Below, one piece after another: positions 8,631 to 17,121 of a stretch of DNA of 64,000 nucleotides. The notes beneath the pieces are model-generated. The model saw only the letters and a list, made by a program, of their open reading frames with translations, was not told the DNA's origin and did not search any database. This DNA comes from Gordonia oryzae. Its GTDB lineage: Bacteria; Actinomycetota; Actinomycetes; Mycobacteriales; Mycobacteriaceae. The translations under genes were made by a program, and so were the position numbers. The DNA lies in NCBI RefSeq assembly GCF_003797185.1, contig NZ_RKMH01000004.1, positions 124,001 through 188,000 of the forward strand, read 5' to 3'. The first letter of the stretch is position 1. Each line of letters starts with the position of its first letter.

Positions 8631-9313
8631 CCGACCAGGCGCCGCGCACCGACGGCTACGGGGTGCTGATCGTCGACGATGACTTCCGGGTTGCCGCGCT
8701 GCATTCCGCGATCGTCACGGCGGTCCGCGGATTCCGTGTGGTCGCCCGCGCCGGGACGCTGGCGCAGGCGCGTACGGCGCTCGCCGAGCGCCCCGACATC
8801 GAGCTGGTGTTGCTCGATGTCTACCTGCCCGACGGTTCCGGAATCGACCTACTTGCCGAATTGCATTGTGACTGTTTCATCGTCGGCGCCGAGACCGACG
8901 CGCGGGCGGTGCGTGCGGCTACCCGTGGGGGCGCGTTGGCCTACCTGATCAAACCCTTCGCCGATACCGAGTTGGCGCGCCGTCTAGCCGGTTACGCGCA
9001 CTATCGGCGTGTGCTCGAAGCGCCCCGAGTCAGTCAGGACCAGGTCGATGCGGCGTTGTCCGGCTTGCGGTTCGGCACGGTGCCCGCCGAGCGGCCCGCG
9101 GGCGCGTCTCCCACCGAGCAGCGGATCCTCGAGTTGTTCGACGACACCGGCAAGGGGTTGTTCGCCGACCAGGTCTCCGATGCCATCGGCATCTCGGCGG
9201 CCACCGCCCGCCGGCACCTCGCGGCGCTGGTGTCGGCGGGACGGCTGGTCATGTCACTGCAATACGGCGGCACCGGACGCCCACGGCAGGAGTATCGCAG
9301 GCCGCGCACGTGA
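8627..9313 (+). CDS. Response regulator, CitB/DpiA type
   Basis: 228 residues from GTG 8627, overlapping the kinase stop (GTGA). The receiver domain has acidic residues in VLIVDDD, phosphoacceptor Asp64 in LVLLDVYLPDGSG and conserved Lys in YLIKPF. The C-terminal helix-turn-helix (about 175-220, ISAATARRHLAALVSAGRL) is the DpiA/CitB type. It should regulate citrate uptake genes, most simply the adjacent transporter. No receiver residues are missing. Confidence 0.9.
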   Translation: MTDQAPRTDGYGVLIVDDDFRVAALHSAIVTAVRGFRVVARAGTLAQARTALAERPDIELVLLDVYLPDGSGIDLLAELHCDCFIVGAETDARAVRAATRGGALAYLIKPFADTELARRLAGYAHYRRVLEAPRVSQDQVDAALSGLRFGTVPAERPAGASPTEQRILELFDDTGKGLFADQVSDAIGISAATARRHLAALVSAGRLVMSLQYGGTGRPRQEYRRPRT

Positions 9314-9600
9314 GGTGGTCGTCGTGCGCAAGCACTTCGATGGCTTCGACGCGCCGCGGGCACGCGGCAGGTGAGATCGCACTGTCCTCGATGTGTAGTA
9401 GCCCGGTCATGGCGGCAGTGCCCGTACGGTAGTCCCACAAGTTTCTTGTGCACATCAACAATCCCCCTGTGTCACCGGCATTCGCGACGTAAGTACAGAT
9501 GATTGAAGATTGAATATCGCAAACCCTCGGCAATCACGCAGACGCGGGCATCCGACGACCCGGCTCCTTGCCGTGCGCGGGACCGCTACAGTTGTCAGCC
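9314..9600. other. Gene-free stretch before trpB2
   Basis: No gene is convincing here. A 6-bp-arm palindrome at 9436-9450 is listed separately. A minus-strand reading frame runs through the region without a recognisable protein and was not called. The promoter for trpB2 is expected here. Confidence 0.4.
9436..9450. promoter_or_regulatory. Palindrome CACAAG-TTT-CTTGTG, candidate operator upstream of trpB2
   Basis: Perfect 6-bp inverted repeat with a 3-bp spacer, 150 bp before the trpB2 start. Its size fits a dimeric repressor site. No regulator can be assigned from the window. Confidence 0.4.
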
Positions 9601-10905
9601 ATGACGACGCACGTGGATGCCACCAGCCCGGATCTGATCACCGTGGACGTGCCGACGCACTGGTACAACCTCGCAGCCGAACTCGACGAGCCGATTCCGC
9701 CGCATCTGCACCCGGGCACCAAGGAGCCGGTCGGCCCAGAGGATCTCGCCGCACTCTTTCCGGCCGGGTTGATCGCTCAAGAGGTGTCGACCGAGCCCTA
9801 CATCGAGATCCCCGAGCCGGTCCGGGAGATCTACCGGATGTGGCGGCCGTCGCCACTGATTCGCGCGCGACGCTTCGAGGAGTCGCTGAACACCGGTGCG
9901 CGGATCTACGTCAAGTACGAGGGTGTCAGCCCGGTCGGCAGTCACAAGACCAATTCGGCTGTCGCGCAGGCCTACTACAACTCTGTGGACGGAGTGCGCA
10001 AGCTGACGACAGAAACCGGTGCAGGCCAGTGGGGTAGCGCGCTGGCCTTCGCCGGAGCGCAGTTCGGCATTGACGTCGAGGTGTGGCAGGTGCGTGCGTC
10101 CTACGATTCCAAGCCGTACCGCGGATATCTGATGCGGACCTATGGCGGGACGGTGCACCCGAGTCCGTCCGACCTCACCGAAGCCGGCCGCGCGATGCTC
10201 GCCAAGGACCCGAACACCACCGGGAGCCTGGGCATGGCCGTCAGTGAGGCCGTCGAGATCGCCGCGACCCACGACGACACCCGGTACGCGCTCGGCAGCG
10301 TCCTCAATCACGTTGTGCTCCATCAGAGTGTCATCGGCCAGGAGGCCGTCGAGCAGCTCGCCGGCGTCGAGCCCGGTGGTGCCGACGTCGTCTTCGGTTG
10401 CGCTGGCGGCGGATCGAACCTCGCCGGGCTCTCGTTCCCGTTCCTGCGGGAGAAGCTGGCCGGACGGTCGAATCCGCGGATCGTCGCCGCTGAACCCGCC
10501 GCCTGCCCGTCGATCACGCAGGGTGAGTACCGGTACGACCACGGTGACGTCGCCGGACTAACTCCGCTGCTCAAAATGCACACGCTCGGAATGGATTTCG
10601 TTCCGGACCCGATCCACGCCGGTGGCCTGCGCTACCACGGCATGGCGCCCGCGCTGAGCCACACCGTCGAACTCGGGCTCGTGCAGGGCGTCGCGATCGC
10701 CCAGCGCAAGGCCTTCGAGGCCGGAGTCACGTTCGCGCGCACCCAGGGCATCGTGCCCGCGCCGGAGTCGACGCACGCCATTGCCGCAGCCGCGGCTCAC
10801 GTCGCCGACGATCCGACCGAGCAGGTCGTCGTCATTGGATTGTCCGGCCACGGTCAGCTCGATCTGCCTGCCTACGCGGAGTTCCTCGACGGCACGATGG
10901 CCTGA
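9601..10905 (+). CDS. Tryptophan synthase beta chain-like protein, TrpB2 type
   Basis: 434 residues from ATG 9601. The PLP-binding lysine is Lys116 in GVSPVGSHKTNSA, and the phosphate-binding glycine loop is GCAGGGSNLAG. The N-terminal extension (WYNLAAELDEPIPPHLHPGTKEP) and the motif RPSPLIRARRFEE mark the TrpB2 subgroup rather than the TrpB1 that pairs with TrpA. TrpB2 enzymes make tryptophan from indole and serine without a strong TrpA partner; some may scavenge indole. No trpA or other trp gene is nearby, which fits a stand-alone role. Confidence 0.9.
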   Translation: MTTHVDATSPDLITVDVPTHWYNLAAELDEPIPPHLHPGTKEPVGPEDLAALFPAGLIAQEVSTEPYIEIPEPVREIYRMWRPSPLIRARRFEESLNTGARIYVKYEGVSPVGSHKTNSAVAQAYYNSVDGVRKLTTETGAGQWGSALAFAGAQFGIDVEVWQVRASYDSKPYRGYLMRTYGGTVHPSPSDLTEAGRAMLAKDPNTTGSLGMAVSEAVEIAATHDDTRYALGSVLNHVVLHQSVIGQEAVEQLAGVEPGGADVVFGCAGGGSNLAGLSFPFLREKLAGRSNPRIVAAEPAACPSITQGEYRYDHGDVAGLTPLLKMHTLGMDFVPDPIHAGGLRYHGMAPALSHTVELGLVQGVAIAQRKAFEAGVTFARTQGIVPAPESTHAIAAAAAHVADDPTEQVVVIGLSGHGQLDLPAYAEFLDGTMA

Positions 10906-10928
10906 GTGGCCCTCGACCGGTCTCACGT

Positions 10929-11669
10929 GTGACACGCACCGCTGGAGTCGATCTCGCGGCCGCACCGCGATCGACGGCGGTTGCGGTGATCGACTGGTCG
11001 GCCGACGTCGTGCGACTAGTCGAGCTGGTGACACCCGCCGACGATGCAACCATCCGGACCCTGGTGGCCGGGTCGGCGCGGGTGGGGATCGATTCGCCGT
11101 TCGGGTGGCCCGAGGAGTTCGTCGAGTTCGTCGTCGCCCACCGCCGCGGCGCGACGCCGACCGGCAGCGGACTCGATGCCATCGAACGCCGACGTCGGTT
11201 GGCATTTCGGCGCACCGACCGGTATCTCGTCGAGCACGGACTGGGGCGGCCACTCAGCGTCTCCGCCGATCAGATCGCCCACGTCGCGTTCCGCTGTGCC
11301 GGGCTGCTGGCCGACCTCGACGTCGTTGACCGTGTGGATGGCTGGGCAGTGGAGGCGTATCCGGCAGGCGCTCTGCGACACTGGGGCCTGCGTTCCCGCG
11401 GCTACAAGCGGGCGGGCAACCGGGAGTCGCTGGCCGGTCTCGTGTCGGCGCTGCAGGACGCGGCCGGATGGCTCGATCTCGGCGATCACCACGCGCTCAT
11501 GTGCGGTGACGACAACGCCTTCGACGCCGTCGTCACCGCACTCATCGCCCGTGCCGCGCAACTGGGGCACACTCGTCTACCGGACGACGCCGACCGATCG
11601 GTGGCGCTGCGAGAGGGCTGGATTCATATTCCCGAATGCTCGTTGGAGGCACTGCGCTCGTCGGGGTGA
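10929..11669 (+). CDS. DUF429 family protein
   Basis: 246 residues from GTG 10929. The N-terminus GVDLAAAPRSTAVAVIDW, the central RVGIDSPFGWPEEFVEF and the motif RRTDRYLVE recall DUF429, whose proteins have an RNase H-like core and are sometimes labelled predicted nucleases. The acidic residues Asp8 and Asp57 could be metal ligands. Function is not established. It lies 23 nt after trpB2 on the same strand and may be co-transcribed with it. Confidence 0.7.
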   Translation: MTRTAGVDLAAAPRSTAVAVIDWSADVVRLVELVTPADDATIRTLVAGSARVGIDSPFGWPEEFVEFVVAHRRGATPTGSGLDAIERRRRLAFRRTDRYLVEHGLGRPLSVSADQIAHVAFRCAGLLADLDVVDRVDGWAVEAYPAGALRHWGLRSRGYKRAGNRESLAGLVSALQDAAGWLDLGDHHALMCGDDNAFDAVVTALIARAAQLGHTRLPDDADRSVALREGWIHIPECSLEALRSSG

Positions 11670-11689
11670 ACTGGAACCAGTACGGTTGC

Positions 11690-12047
11690 GTGACCCCCGT
11701 ACGCCGGGGAGTATCCGGCCTCGACCGCGGGTGCGCCCCGATCCCGTGCGCACTCGACGGCACCGGCGATCAGTGGGTGCGCACGAGGCCGGTCCTGCGG
11801 TATCCCGTGGTGTCCGCGCGAAGGGTGATCGCAACCCAGCCGACCACCTCGTCATCGAGGTAGGCGACACCCGGCGGGCGCTCGGCGGCACCGAGCCGCC
11901 GGACGTGGGGTGCATGCTCTCGCTTCGCCAGGTGCGGGCTTAGTCGTTGAGGATTCGATAGCTCAGGCACCGGCAGGCGTTGGCTTCGGGACGCTTCAGT
12001 CCGACCAGGGTGGCGACGTGCGTCTCCGGAGGTGCCTGCACGGCCAT
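11690..12047 (-). pseudogene. Decayed GNAT acetyltransferase
   Basis: Three pieces of one GNAT-like protein lie in order on the minus strand but in different frames. From ATG 12047 comes MAVQAPPETHVATLVGLKRP and then a stop after LSYRILND. A second frame supplies GVAYLDDEVVGWVAITLRAD. A third gives HPLIAGAVECARDRGAP. The segment expected between the last two, with the acetyl-CoA binding loop, is missing. The family resemblance is from memory; the frame breaks are seen directly. Two frameshifts plus an internal deletion make a functional product unlikely. Confidence 0.7.
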
Positions 12048-12108
12048 GACAACCAGCCTCACCCACTCGGCGTGCAGGTGCAATGGACAGCACTCAAGCG
12101 CTTGTATA

Positions 12109-12136
12109 TTTCTGAATCTGAATCTAACATCAGAAA
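12109..12136. promoter_or_regulatory. Candidate TetR operator upstream of the catabolic operon
   Basis: TTTCTGA and TCAGAAA form a perfect 7-bp inverted repeat with a 14-bp spacer, 51 bp before the operon's first gene. Its internal CTGAATCTGAATCT matches 13 of 14 bases of a motif in front of the TetR gene region (21770-21783). Regulation by that TetR protein is inferred from this match. Confidence 0.6.
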
Positions 12137-12186
12137 AGTCGAGCCGAACTCGCGCGCCCACTCCCCTCACCTGAAAGAGGCCTCAC

Positions 12187-13563
12187 ATGGCGATGATGAC
12201 CAGGGACTCCTACGTCGCGTCCCTCGACGACGGGCGCCGAATCTTCGCCGAGGGAGAGCAGGTCAAAGATCTCTCGCGGCATCCGCAATTCACCACCGCC
12301 ATCCAACTCGTGGGCCAGGGTTACGCCGATCACTACCGGCCGGACGATGATGCCAGTGGTCCGTACTTCGACATCCCGCGCAGCCCTGCCCAACTCAAGG
12401 AGTTGCTCTCGGACCTGCTGCACTGGGACATGGTCACCGTCACCACCAGCCAGGGCCTACTCGCGCTGCTGACCGCGGCTGCCCGCATGCGCGCCGATCA
12501 CCCGGAGGCGTCCGCACGCATCGAGGGCTATTTCGATTACTGCCGACGCAACGACCTGCGCTGCGTGCAGGCCATCACCGATGCCAAGGGCGACCGTCGG
12601 CTGCCGCCGGGAGCGCAGGAGGATCCCGACGTCTACACGCGGATCGTCGAGCGTCGCTCCGACGGGGTCATCATCCGTGGCGCCAAACTGCATATCTCGT
12701 CGGCGGCGGTCTGCCACGAACTCGTCGTCATGCCCACCAAGAACATGAAACCAGGGGAAGAGGATTACGCGATCGCATGCGCGGTGCCGGTCAACGCGCC
12801 CGGCGTGCGCATCGTCAACACCAGCTACGCGCCCCGTGAGCGCCAAGGCGATTTCCCAGTCAGCGCGAAACACAATATGCCCGAGGGCTTCATCATCTTC
12901 GACGACGTCTTCGTCCCCGCTGAGCGGGTCTTTCTCGACGGCCAGGTCGGCCATTCGGCGACCTTCGCCCACGCCCTCGGACTGTGGGAGCGTCTCGGTG
13001 GAACCGCCCATATGTCGGAGTTCGCCGATCAACTCGTCGGGCTGGCGCAGCTGATCGCCGAGGCCAACGGCACCGAACGCATCAACCACATTCGGGAGAA
13101 GATCGCCGAAATGGTCATCTACGCCACCATGATCCGGTCCGGCCTCGAGGCGGCGATTGCCAATGCCGAGGAGAGCCCGGAGGGCTGGTACTTCCCGAGC
13201 GAGCTCTACACCAATGCCGCCAAGCATTACGCCGCAGCCGATTACAGCCTCATGGTGCGTCACCTCCATGACATCGGCGGCGGCTCGATTCTCACCGCAC
13301 CGTCGACCGCCGACCTCGACAATGACGAGGTAGGCCCGCTGATCAAGAAGTACATGCGCACCAAGGACGGCATCGACGGCGATTACCGCACCAGACTGTT
13401 CCACGCCATCCGTGACTTCACCGCCGACGCCTACGGTGGCTGGCAGCTGGTGACGATGCTGCAGTCCGGCGGCGGGCTGTACGCGCAACGCCTGGTGGCT
13501 CGCAAACACTACGACATGGACAAGGCCAAGCGCTCGGCTCTGGAGCTCGCGGGATTGGCATGA
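12187..13563 (+). CDS. HpaB/4-hydroxybutyryl-CoA dehydratase-fold flavoprotein
   Basis: 458 residues across an acyl-CoA-dehydrogenase-like fold. The middle motif ITDAKGDRRLPPGAQEDPD and the following RGAKLHISSA belong to the HpaB / AbfD superfamily (4-hydroxyphenylacetate 3-monooxygenase and 4-hydroxybutyryl-CoA dehydratase). The Cys and His residues that hold the [4Fe-4S] cluster in AbfD do not line up: the segment aligning with the second ligand pair reads ALGLWERLGGTAHMS. A cluster-free flavin enzyme, probably a monooxygenase or unusual dehydrogenase, is more likely. It is first in a five-gene operon and overlaps the next gene by 4 nt. The substrate is unknown. Confidence 0.75.
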   Translation: MAMMTRDSYVASLDDGRRIFAEGEQVKDLSRHPQFTTAIQLVGQGYADHYRPDDDASGPYFDIPRSPAQLKELLSDLLHWDMVTVTTSQGLLALLTAAARMRADHPEASARIEGYFDYCRRNDLRCVQAITDAKGDRRLPPGAQEDPDVYTRIVERRSDGVIIRGAKLHISSAAVCHELVVMPTKNMKPGEEDYAIACAVPVNAPGVRIVNTSYAPRERQGDFPVSAKHNMPEGFIIFDDVFVPAERVFLDGQVGHSATFAHALGLWERLGGTAHMSEFADQLVGLAQLIAEANGTERINHIREKIAEMVIYATMIRSGLEAAIANAEESPEGWYFPSELYTNAAKHYAAADYSLMVRHLHDIGGGSILTAPSTADLDNDEVGPLIKKYMRTKDGIDGDYRTRLFHAIRDFTADAYGGWQLVTMLQSGGGLYAQRLVARKHYDMDKAKRSALELAGLA

Positions 13564-14777
13564 CGCACCACGGGATTCCCACGGGACTCGACGCCTTCGC
13601 CCGATATCTGCGGCGTCGCCTGGCAAGCCTGACCGGTGAGTTCTGTGGCGCGGCAGCCGATCCTGCTCACTCCGAATCCGGAGGCGACAGAATCGCGGCG
13701 GTCGAAGAGCTGCGTGCGGGTCACGAGCAGGTGGTGGCGCGAATGCGCCGACTGCAGGGGGCGCTGTTCGACGCGGGTGTTGCATGGCCCGGCGGGCCGG
13801 TCGAGCACGGCGGGCTCGGGCTGTCCGCGGCACACGACGAGGTCTTGGAGAACGTACTCGACGAGCTCGGATTCCCCTCCCGAGAGGCACTTTTCGTCGG
13901 ACTGAATATCGTCGCGCCGGCCCTGCTCGCGCACGCGCCCGCGCACGTGCGCGACTCCGTGCTGCCTGCGCTGTTCCGGGGCGATTTGATCGGCTGCCAG
14001 TTGTTCAGCGAGCCCGGCGCCGGGTCGGATCTCGCGTCGGTGAGCACCCGTGGGGTGCGCGACGGCGACGACTGGGTGATCACCGGTCAGAAGGTGTGGA
14101 CCTCGATGGGCCATCTCGCCGATGTCGGTGAGGCCCTGGTGCGCACCGATCCCGAGGCGCCCAAACATGCTGGCCTGACCATGTTCCTACTCGACATGCA
14201 CGCCCCGGGGATCACGGTGCGCCCGATCCGGCAGATGACCGGTGGTGCGGCGTTCAACGAGGTCTTTCTCGATGGCGTCCGGGTCGCCGACGGTCGTCGG
14301 ATCGGGGGGATCGGTGAGGGCTGGGCGGTGGCGTCGACGAGTTTGGGTAGCGAGCGGTCGACGATGAGCGGACCCGGCGGCCCGCTGACGCCGGTCGTGA
14401 TGGCGCGGCTCGTCGAACTGGTACGCCGCCTCGGTGCCGAGGCGGATCCGGTCCATCGGCCGCAGATCGCGCGTACCGTGACCGCTGTGACTGCCATGCG
14501 TGCTGCGGCCGGGCTCAGCCCTGGATCGTGGAGCCACCGGATGGCGCCGGTCAGCGGTTCGGTGCTCAAGTTGCTGATGGTCCGCGCCGCCGACGAGATC
14601 GCTTGCCTGGCAACCCAAGTGCTCGGGGAGCGGGCATTCGTCGACAACGGTGACCCGGACACCTTCGCGTGGTCGGAGTTCGTCCTCGGCGTTCCCGCCC
14701 TACACCTGGCCGGTGGTACCGACGAGATCCAGCTCTCGGTGATCGCCCACCGCGGACTCGGGCTGCCCCGCAGATGA
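13560..14777 (+). CDS. Acyl-CoA dehydrogenase
   Basis: 405 residues. It shows the central FAD-contact motif QLFSEPGAGSDLAS, then the second beta-domain signature TGQKVWTSMGHLAD. The C-terminal motif HLAGGTDEIQLSVIAHRGLGL is the usual nucleotide-binding end. Such enzymes introduce a 2,3 double bond into acyl-CoA and pass electrons to ETF. The stop of the upstream flavoprotein gene overlaps its ATG. The pairing with a second, divergent acyl-CoA dehydrogenase later in the operon resembles heteromeric pairs such as those of steroid catabolism, but no steroid gene is seen here. Confidence 0.88.
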   Translation: MTHHGIPTGLDAFARYLRRRLASLTGEFCGAAADPAHSESGGDRIAAVEELRAGHEQVVARMRRLQGALFDAGVAWPGGPVEHGGLGLSAAHDEVLENVLDELGFPSREALFVGLNIVAPALLAHAPAHVRDSVLPALFRGDLIGCQLFSEPGAGSDLASVSTRGVRDGDDWVITGQKVWTSMGHLADVGEALVRTDPEAPKHAGLTMFLLDMHAPGITVRPIRQMTGGAAFNEVFLDGVRVADGRRIGGIGEGWAVASTSLGSERSTMSGPGGPLTPVVMARLVELVRRLGAEADPVHRPQIARTVTAVTAMRAAAGLSPGSWSHRMAPVSGSVLKLLMVRAADEIACLATQVLGERAFVDNGDPDTFAWSEFVLGVPALHLAGGTDEIQLSVIAHRGLGLPRR

Positions 14778-14821
14778 TTTCCGGCACGACTGTGCCACAC
14801 CACCCACGAAGGAGTGTCGAG

Positions 14822-15931
14822 ATGGAGTCGTTCATCACCCACCGCAAGGGCAGGACGCCTCGCCAGGTTCACCGCGACGTCGAGGACCTCAAGGACGACG
14901 AGCTCGGCCGCTACGGGTTTACCGGGCGAACCGCACACCTGTACCGCCGCCACGACCCGACGCAGTACCGTGCCATCGGAGATCTCGCCGGGGTGGACCG
15001 CGCGACAACGGATCTGACGCCGACCGATCAGATCGATCCGGCCGGTGAGCCGCTGCTCATGTTCCACAACGCCGATTGTCGAATCTCGTTGTCGCGTCGA
15101 GAGACCCCGGCGCCCTTCTACACCCGCAACGTCGATGGTGACGAGTTGATCTTCGTCCACAAGGGCACCGGTCATTTCGAGACCGAGTTCGGGCGACTGG
15201 CCTACCGGCCGGGCGACTGGGTCTACCTGCCGAAGGGCACCACCTTCCGGCAGATCCCCGACGATCGCTGCCACTTCCTGATCATCGAGGCCACCGAGGA
15301 GTACCGGGTCCCCGAGGCCGGTGTGCTGGGACGGTTCTTCCCGTTCGACCCGTCGTTGGCGGTCGTGCCCGAGGCGGAGGTGTTCGCTGACGATGGGCGC
15401 GAGGAGTACGAGGTGCGCTTCCGGCAGCATGAGGGCGCCACGTCGCTCTTCTACCCGTTCAACCCGCTCGACGTCGAAGGCTGGCGCGGAGACAACTTCG
15501 CGTTCACATTCAACATCGAGGACTACGACGTGATTACGTCAGAGACGGTGCATCTGCCACCGACGGTGCATCTGTTCATGCAGGCCACCGGCGTGTACGT
15601 GATGAATTTCCTGCCCCGTCCCGTCGAAGGTCGTCCGGGTACCGAACGGCTGCCGTGGTATCACCGCAACACCGACTTCGACGAAATTGCGTTCTACCAC
15701 GGCGGCAGCGTGTTCGGCATCGACATGCCGCCCGGGCTGATTTCGCATGCACCACAAGGAATCCACCACGGGATTCCCGAGCGTGCGCGCGAACGAGCCC
15801 GCCGCCGATTCGAGGTCGACCAACGCGTCGAATGGCAGGTCATCGCGATCGACACGCGTCGTCGACTCATCGCCACCCCGGTGATGACGGCCGCAGCTGC
15901 CGCCGAGATCGCCGCGGAGGCGAAGGTATGA
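14822..15931 (+). CDS. Homogentisate 1,2-dioxygenase-like cupin protein
   Basis: 369 residues from ATG 14822, with GAAGGAG upstream. The start (MESFITHRKGRTPRQVH), ARNVDGDE-type region and PGDWVYLPKGTTFRQIPDD are typical of actinobacterial HgmA-like cupins. Iron ligands are expected from His281 in WYHRNTDFDEIAF and from His315/His316 in APQGIHHG. Classical enzymes have HRNxMSE here; this protein has HRNTDFDE, so the second ligand would be Asp287 or Glu288. It probably opens a dihydroxylated aromatic ring, but homogentisate as substrate is inference. It ends in a 4-nt overlap with the hydrolase gene. Confidence 0.78.
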   Translation: MESFITHRKGRTPRQVHRDVEDLKDDELGRYGFTGRTAHLYRRHDPTQYRAIGDLAGVDRATTDLTPTDQIDPAGEPLLMFHNADCRISLSRRETPAPFYTRNVDGDELIFVHKGTGHFETEFGRLAYRPGDWVYLPKGTTFRQIPDDRCHFLIIEATEEYRVPEAGVLGRFFPFDPSLAVVPEAEVFADDGREEYEVRFRQHEGATSLFYPFNPLDVEGWRGDNFAFTFNIEDYDVITSETVHLPPTVHLFMQATGVYVMNFLPRPVEGRPGTERLPWYHRNTDFDEIAFYHGGSVFGIDMPPGLISHAPQGIHHGIPERARERARRRFEVDQRVEWQVIAIDTRRRLIATPVMTAAAAAEIAAEAKV

Positions 15932-17121
15932 GCACCACGTGTTCGGCGGCGCGCAATGTCGACTACGACCGCATCCCCTATCTGGTTGTCTTCGACGACA
16001 CCTCGGCCTACCGGGACACCTACGGCGGTGTCACCGAGAGCGTGGTGCTCGAGAGCTATCTGCTGCAGCCCAAAGGAATCAGCTCGGACACCGTGATCGT
16101 GTTCATGCACCCCATCGGTGGTGGAGCCTATCTACCGATGACCAATGCTCTCGCTCGCGCCGGCCACCACGTCATCTACTGCAACAGTCGCTACCGGGGT
16201 GTCGACAGCGCGTTGATCATGGAGAAGGTCGTCCAGGATCTCGGCGCCTGCCTGAGAGATGCCCGTGATCGGCTCGGCTATCGCACTGTGGTTCTCGCCG
16301 GGTGGAGTGGCGGCGGCGCGTTGTCGTTGTACTACCAGCAGCAGGCGCAACATGCGACGATCACCGCCACCCCTGCCGGTGATCCGCCCGATCTCACGCA
16401 GCTCGATCTTCCTGCGGCGGACGGGATGATGCTGCTCGCCGCGCATGTCAGCAGGCACGGGACGCTCACCGAATGGATGGACCCGTCGATCCTCGACGAG
16501 ACCGATCCCGACAATCGTGATCCCGAACTCGATCTCTACAACCCGAACAACCCGAATCAGCCGCCGTACACCGACGAATTCCTCGCCCGATATCGAGCGG
16601 CCCAGATCGACCGGAACCGCCGCATCACGGCGTGGGTGCGTGAGCAACTCGACGATCTGCGGACCAGGGGAGAACCGTTGCTGGAGCGGGGATTCGTCGT
16701 GCACGGCACCATGGCCGACCCGCGGTGGCTCGATCTCACCCAGGACCCCAACGATCGTCGACCGGGTTGCTACCTCGGCGACCCGAGGATCGTCAACATG
16801 GGTCCAGTGGGCCTGGCGCGCTTCACTACCTTACGGAGTTGGTTGTCGCAGTGGAGTTTCGACGACGCAAACGGCGATGGGCCACGGTGTGCCGCCGATC
16901 TCGCCGTGCCCACGCTGGTGCTCGGCAACAGCGCCGACAATGCGTGCACGCCGAGCCACACCCAACGGCTCTACGACGCTGTCGGCCACCCGGACAAGCA
17001 GATGCACACCATAGTCGGTGCCACTCATTACTATTCCGGTCGCGCTCAGTTGCCGTACCTGAAGGCGGCGGTCGACACCATCACCGGGTGGCTGGGTGAG
17101 CGGTCATGGACGAGGCTCTGA
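15928..17121 (+). CDS. Alpha/beta hydrolase of the catabolic operon
   Basis: 397 residues from ATG 15928 (ATGA overlap with the cupin gene). The nucleophile elbow is VLAGWSGGGALSLYY (Ser centred). A late Asp occurs in LGNSADNACTPSH, and the His in VGATHYYSG completes a plausible triad. The oxyanion-side motif MHPIGGGAYLPM precedes it. It could cleave a ring-opened product or an ester formed in the pathway; the actual bond is unknown. It overlaps the next gene by 16 nt. Confidence 0.8.
   Translation: MSTTCSAARNVDYDRIPYLVVFDDTSAYRDTYGGVTESVVLESYLLQPKGISSDTVIVFMHPIGGGAYLPMTNALARAGHHVIYCNSRYRGVDSALIMEKVVQDLGACLRDARDRLGYRTVVLAGWSGGGALSLYYQQQAQHATITATPAGDPPDLTQLDLPAADGMMLLAAHVSRHGTLTEWMDPSILDETDPDNRDPELDLYNPNNPNQPPYTDEFLARYRAAQIDRNRRITAWVREQLDDLRTRGEPLLERGFVVHGTMADPRWLDLTQDPNDRRPGCYLGDPRIVNMGPVGLARFTTLRSWLSQWSFDDANGDGPRCAADLAVPTLVLGNSADNACTPSHTQRLYDAVGHPDKQMHTIVGATHYYSGRAQLPYLKAAVDTITGWLGERSWTRL

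Noticed and set aside
9249-9533. Minus-strand frame of 94 codons before trpB2
   Set aside because: It overlaps the end of the response regulator, has no ribosome site or known domain.
12457-13890. Long minus-strand open frame of about 477 codons opposite the HpaB-like gene
   Set aside because: It is antisense to a clearly conserved flavoprotein, has Arg/Gly-rich composition typical of high-GC shadow frames and no recognisable domain.
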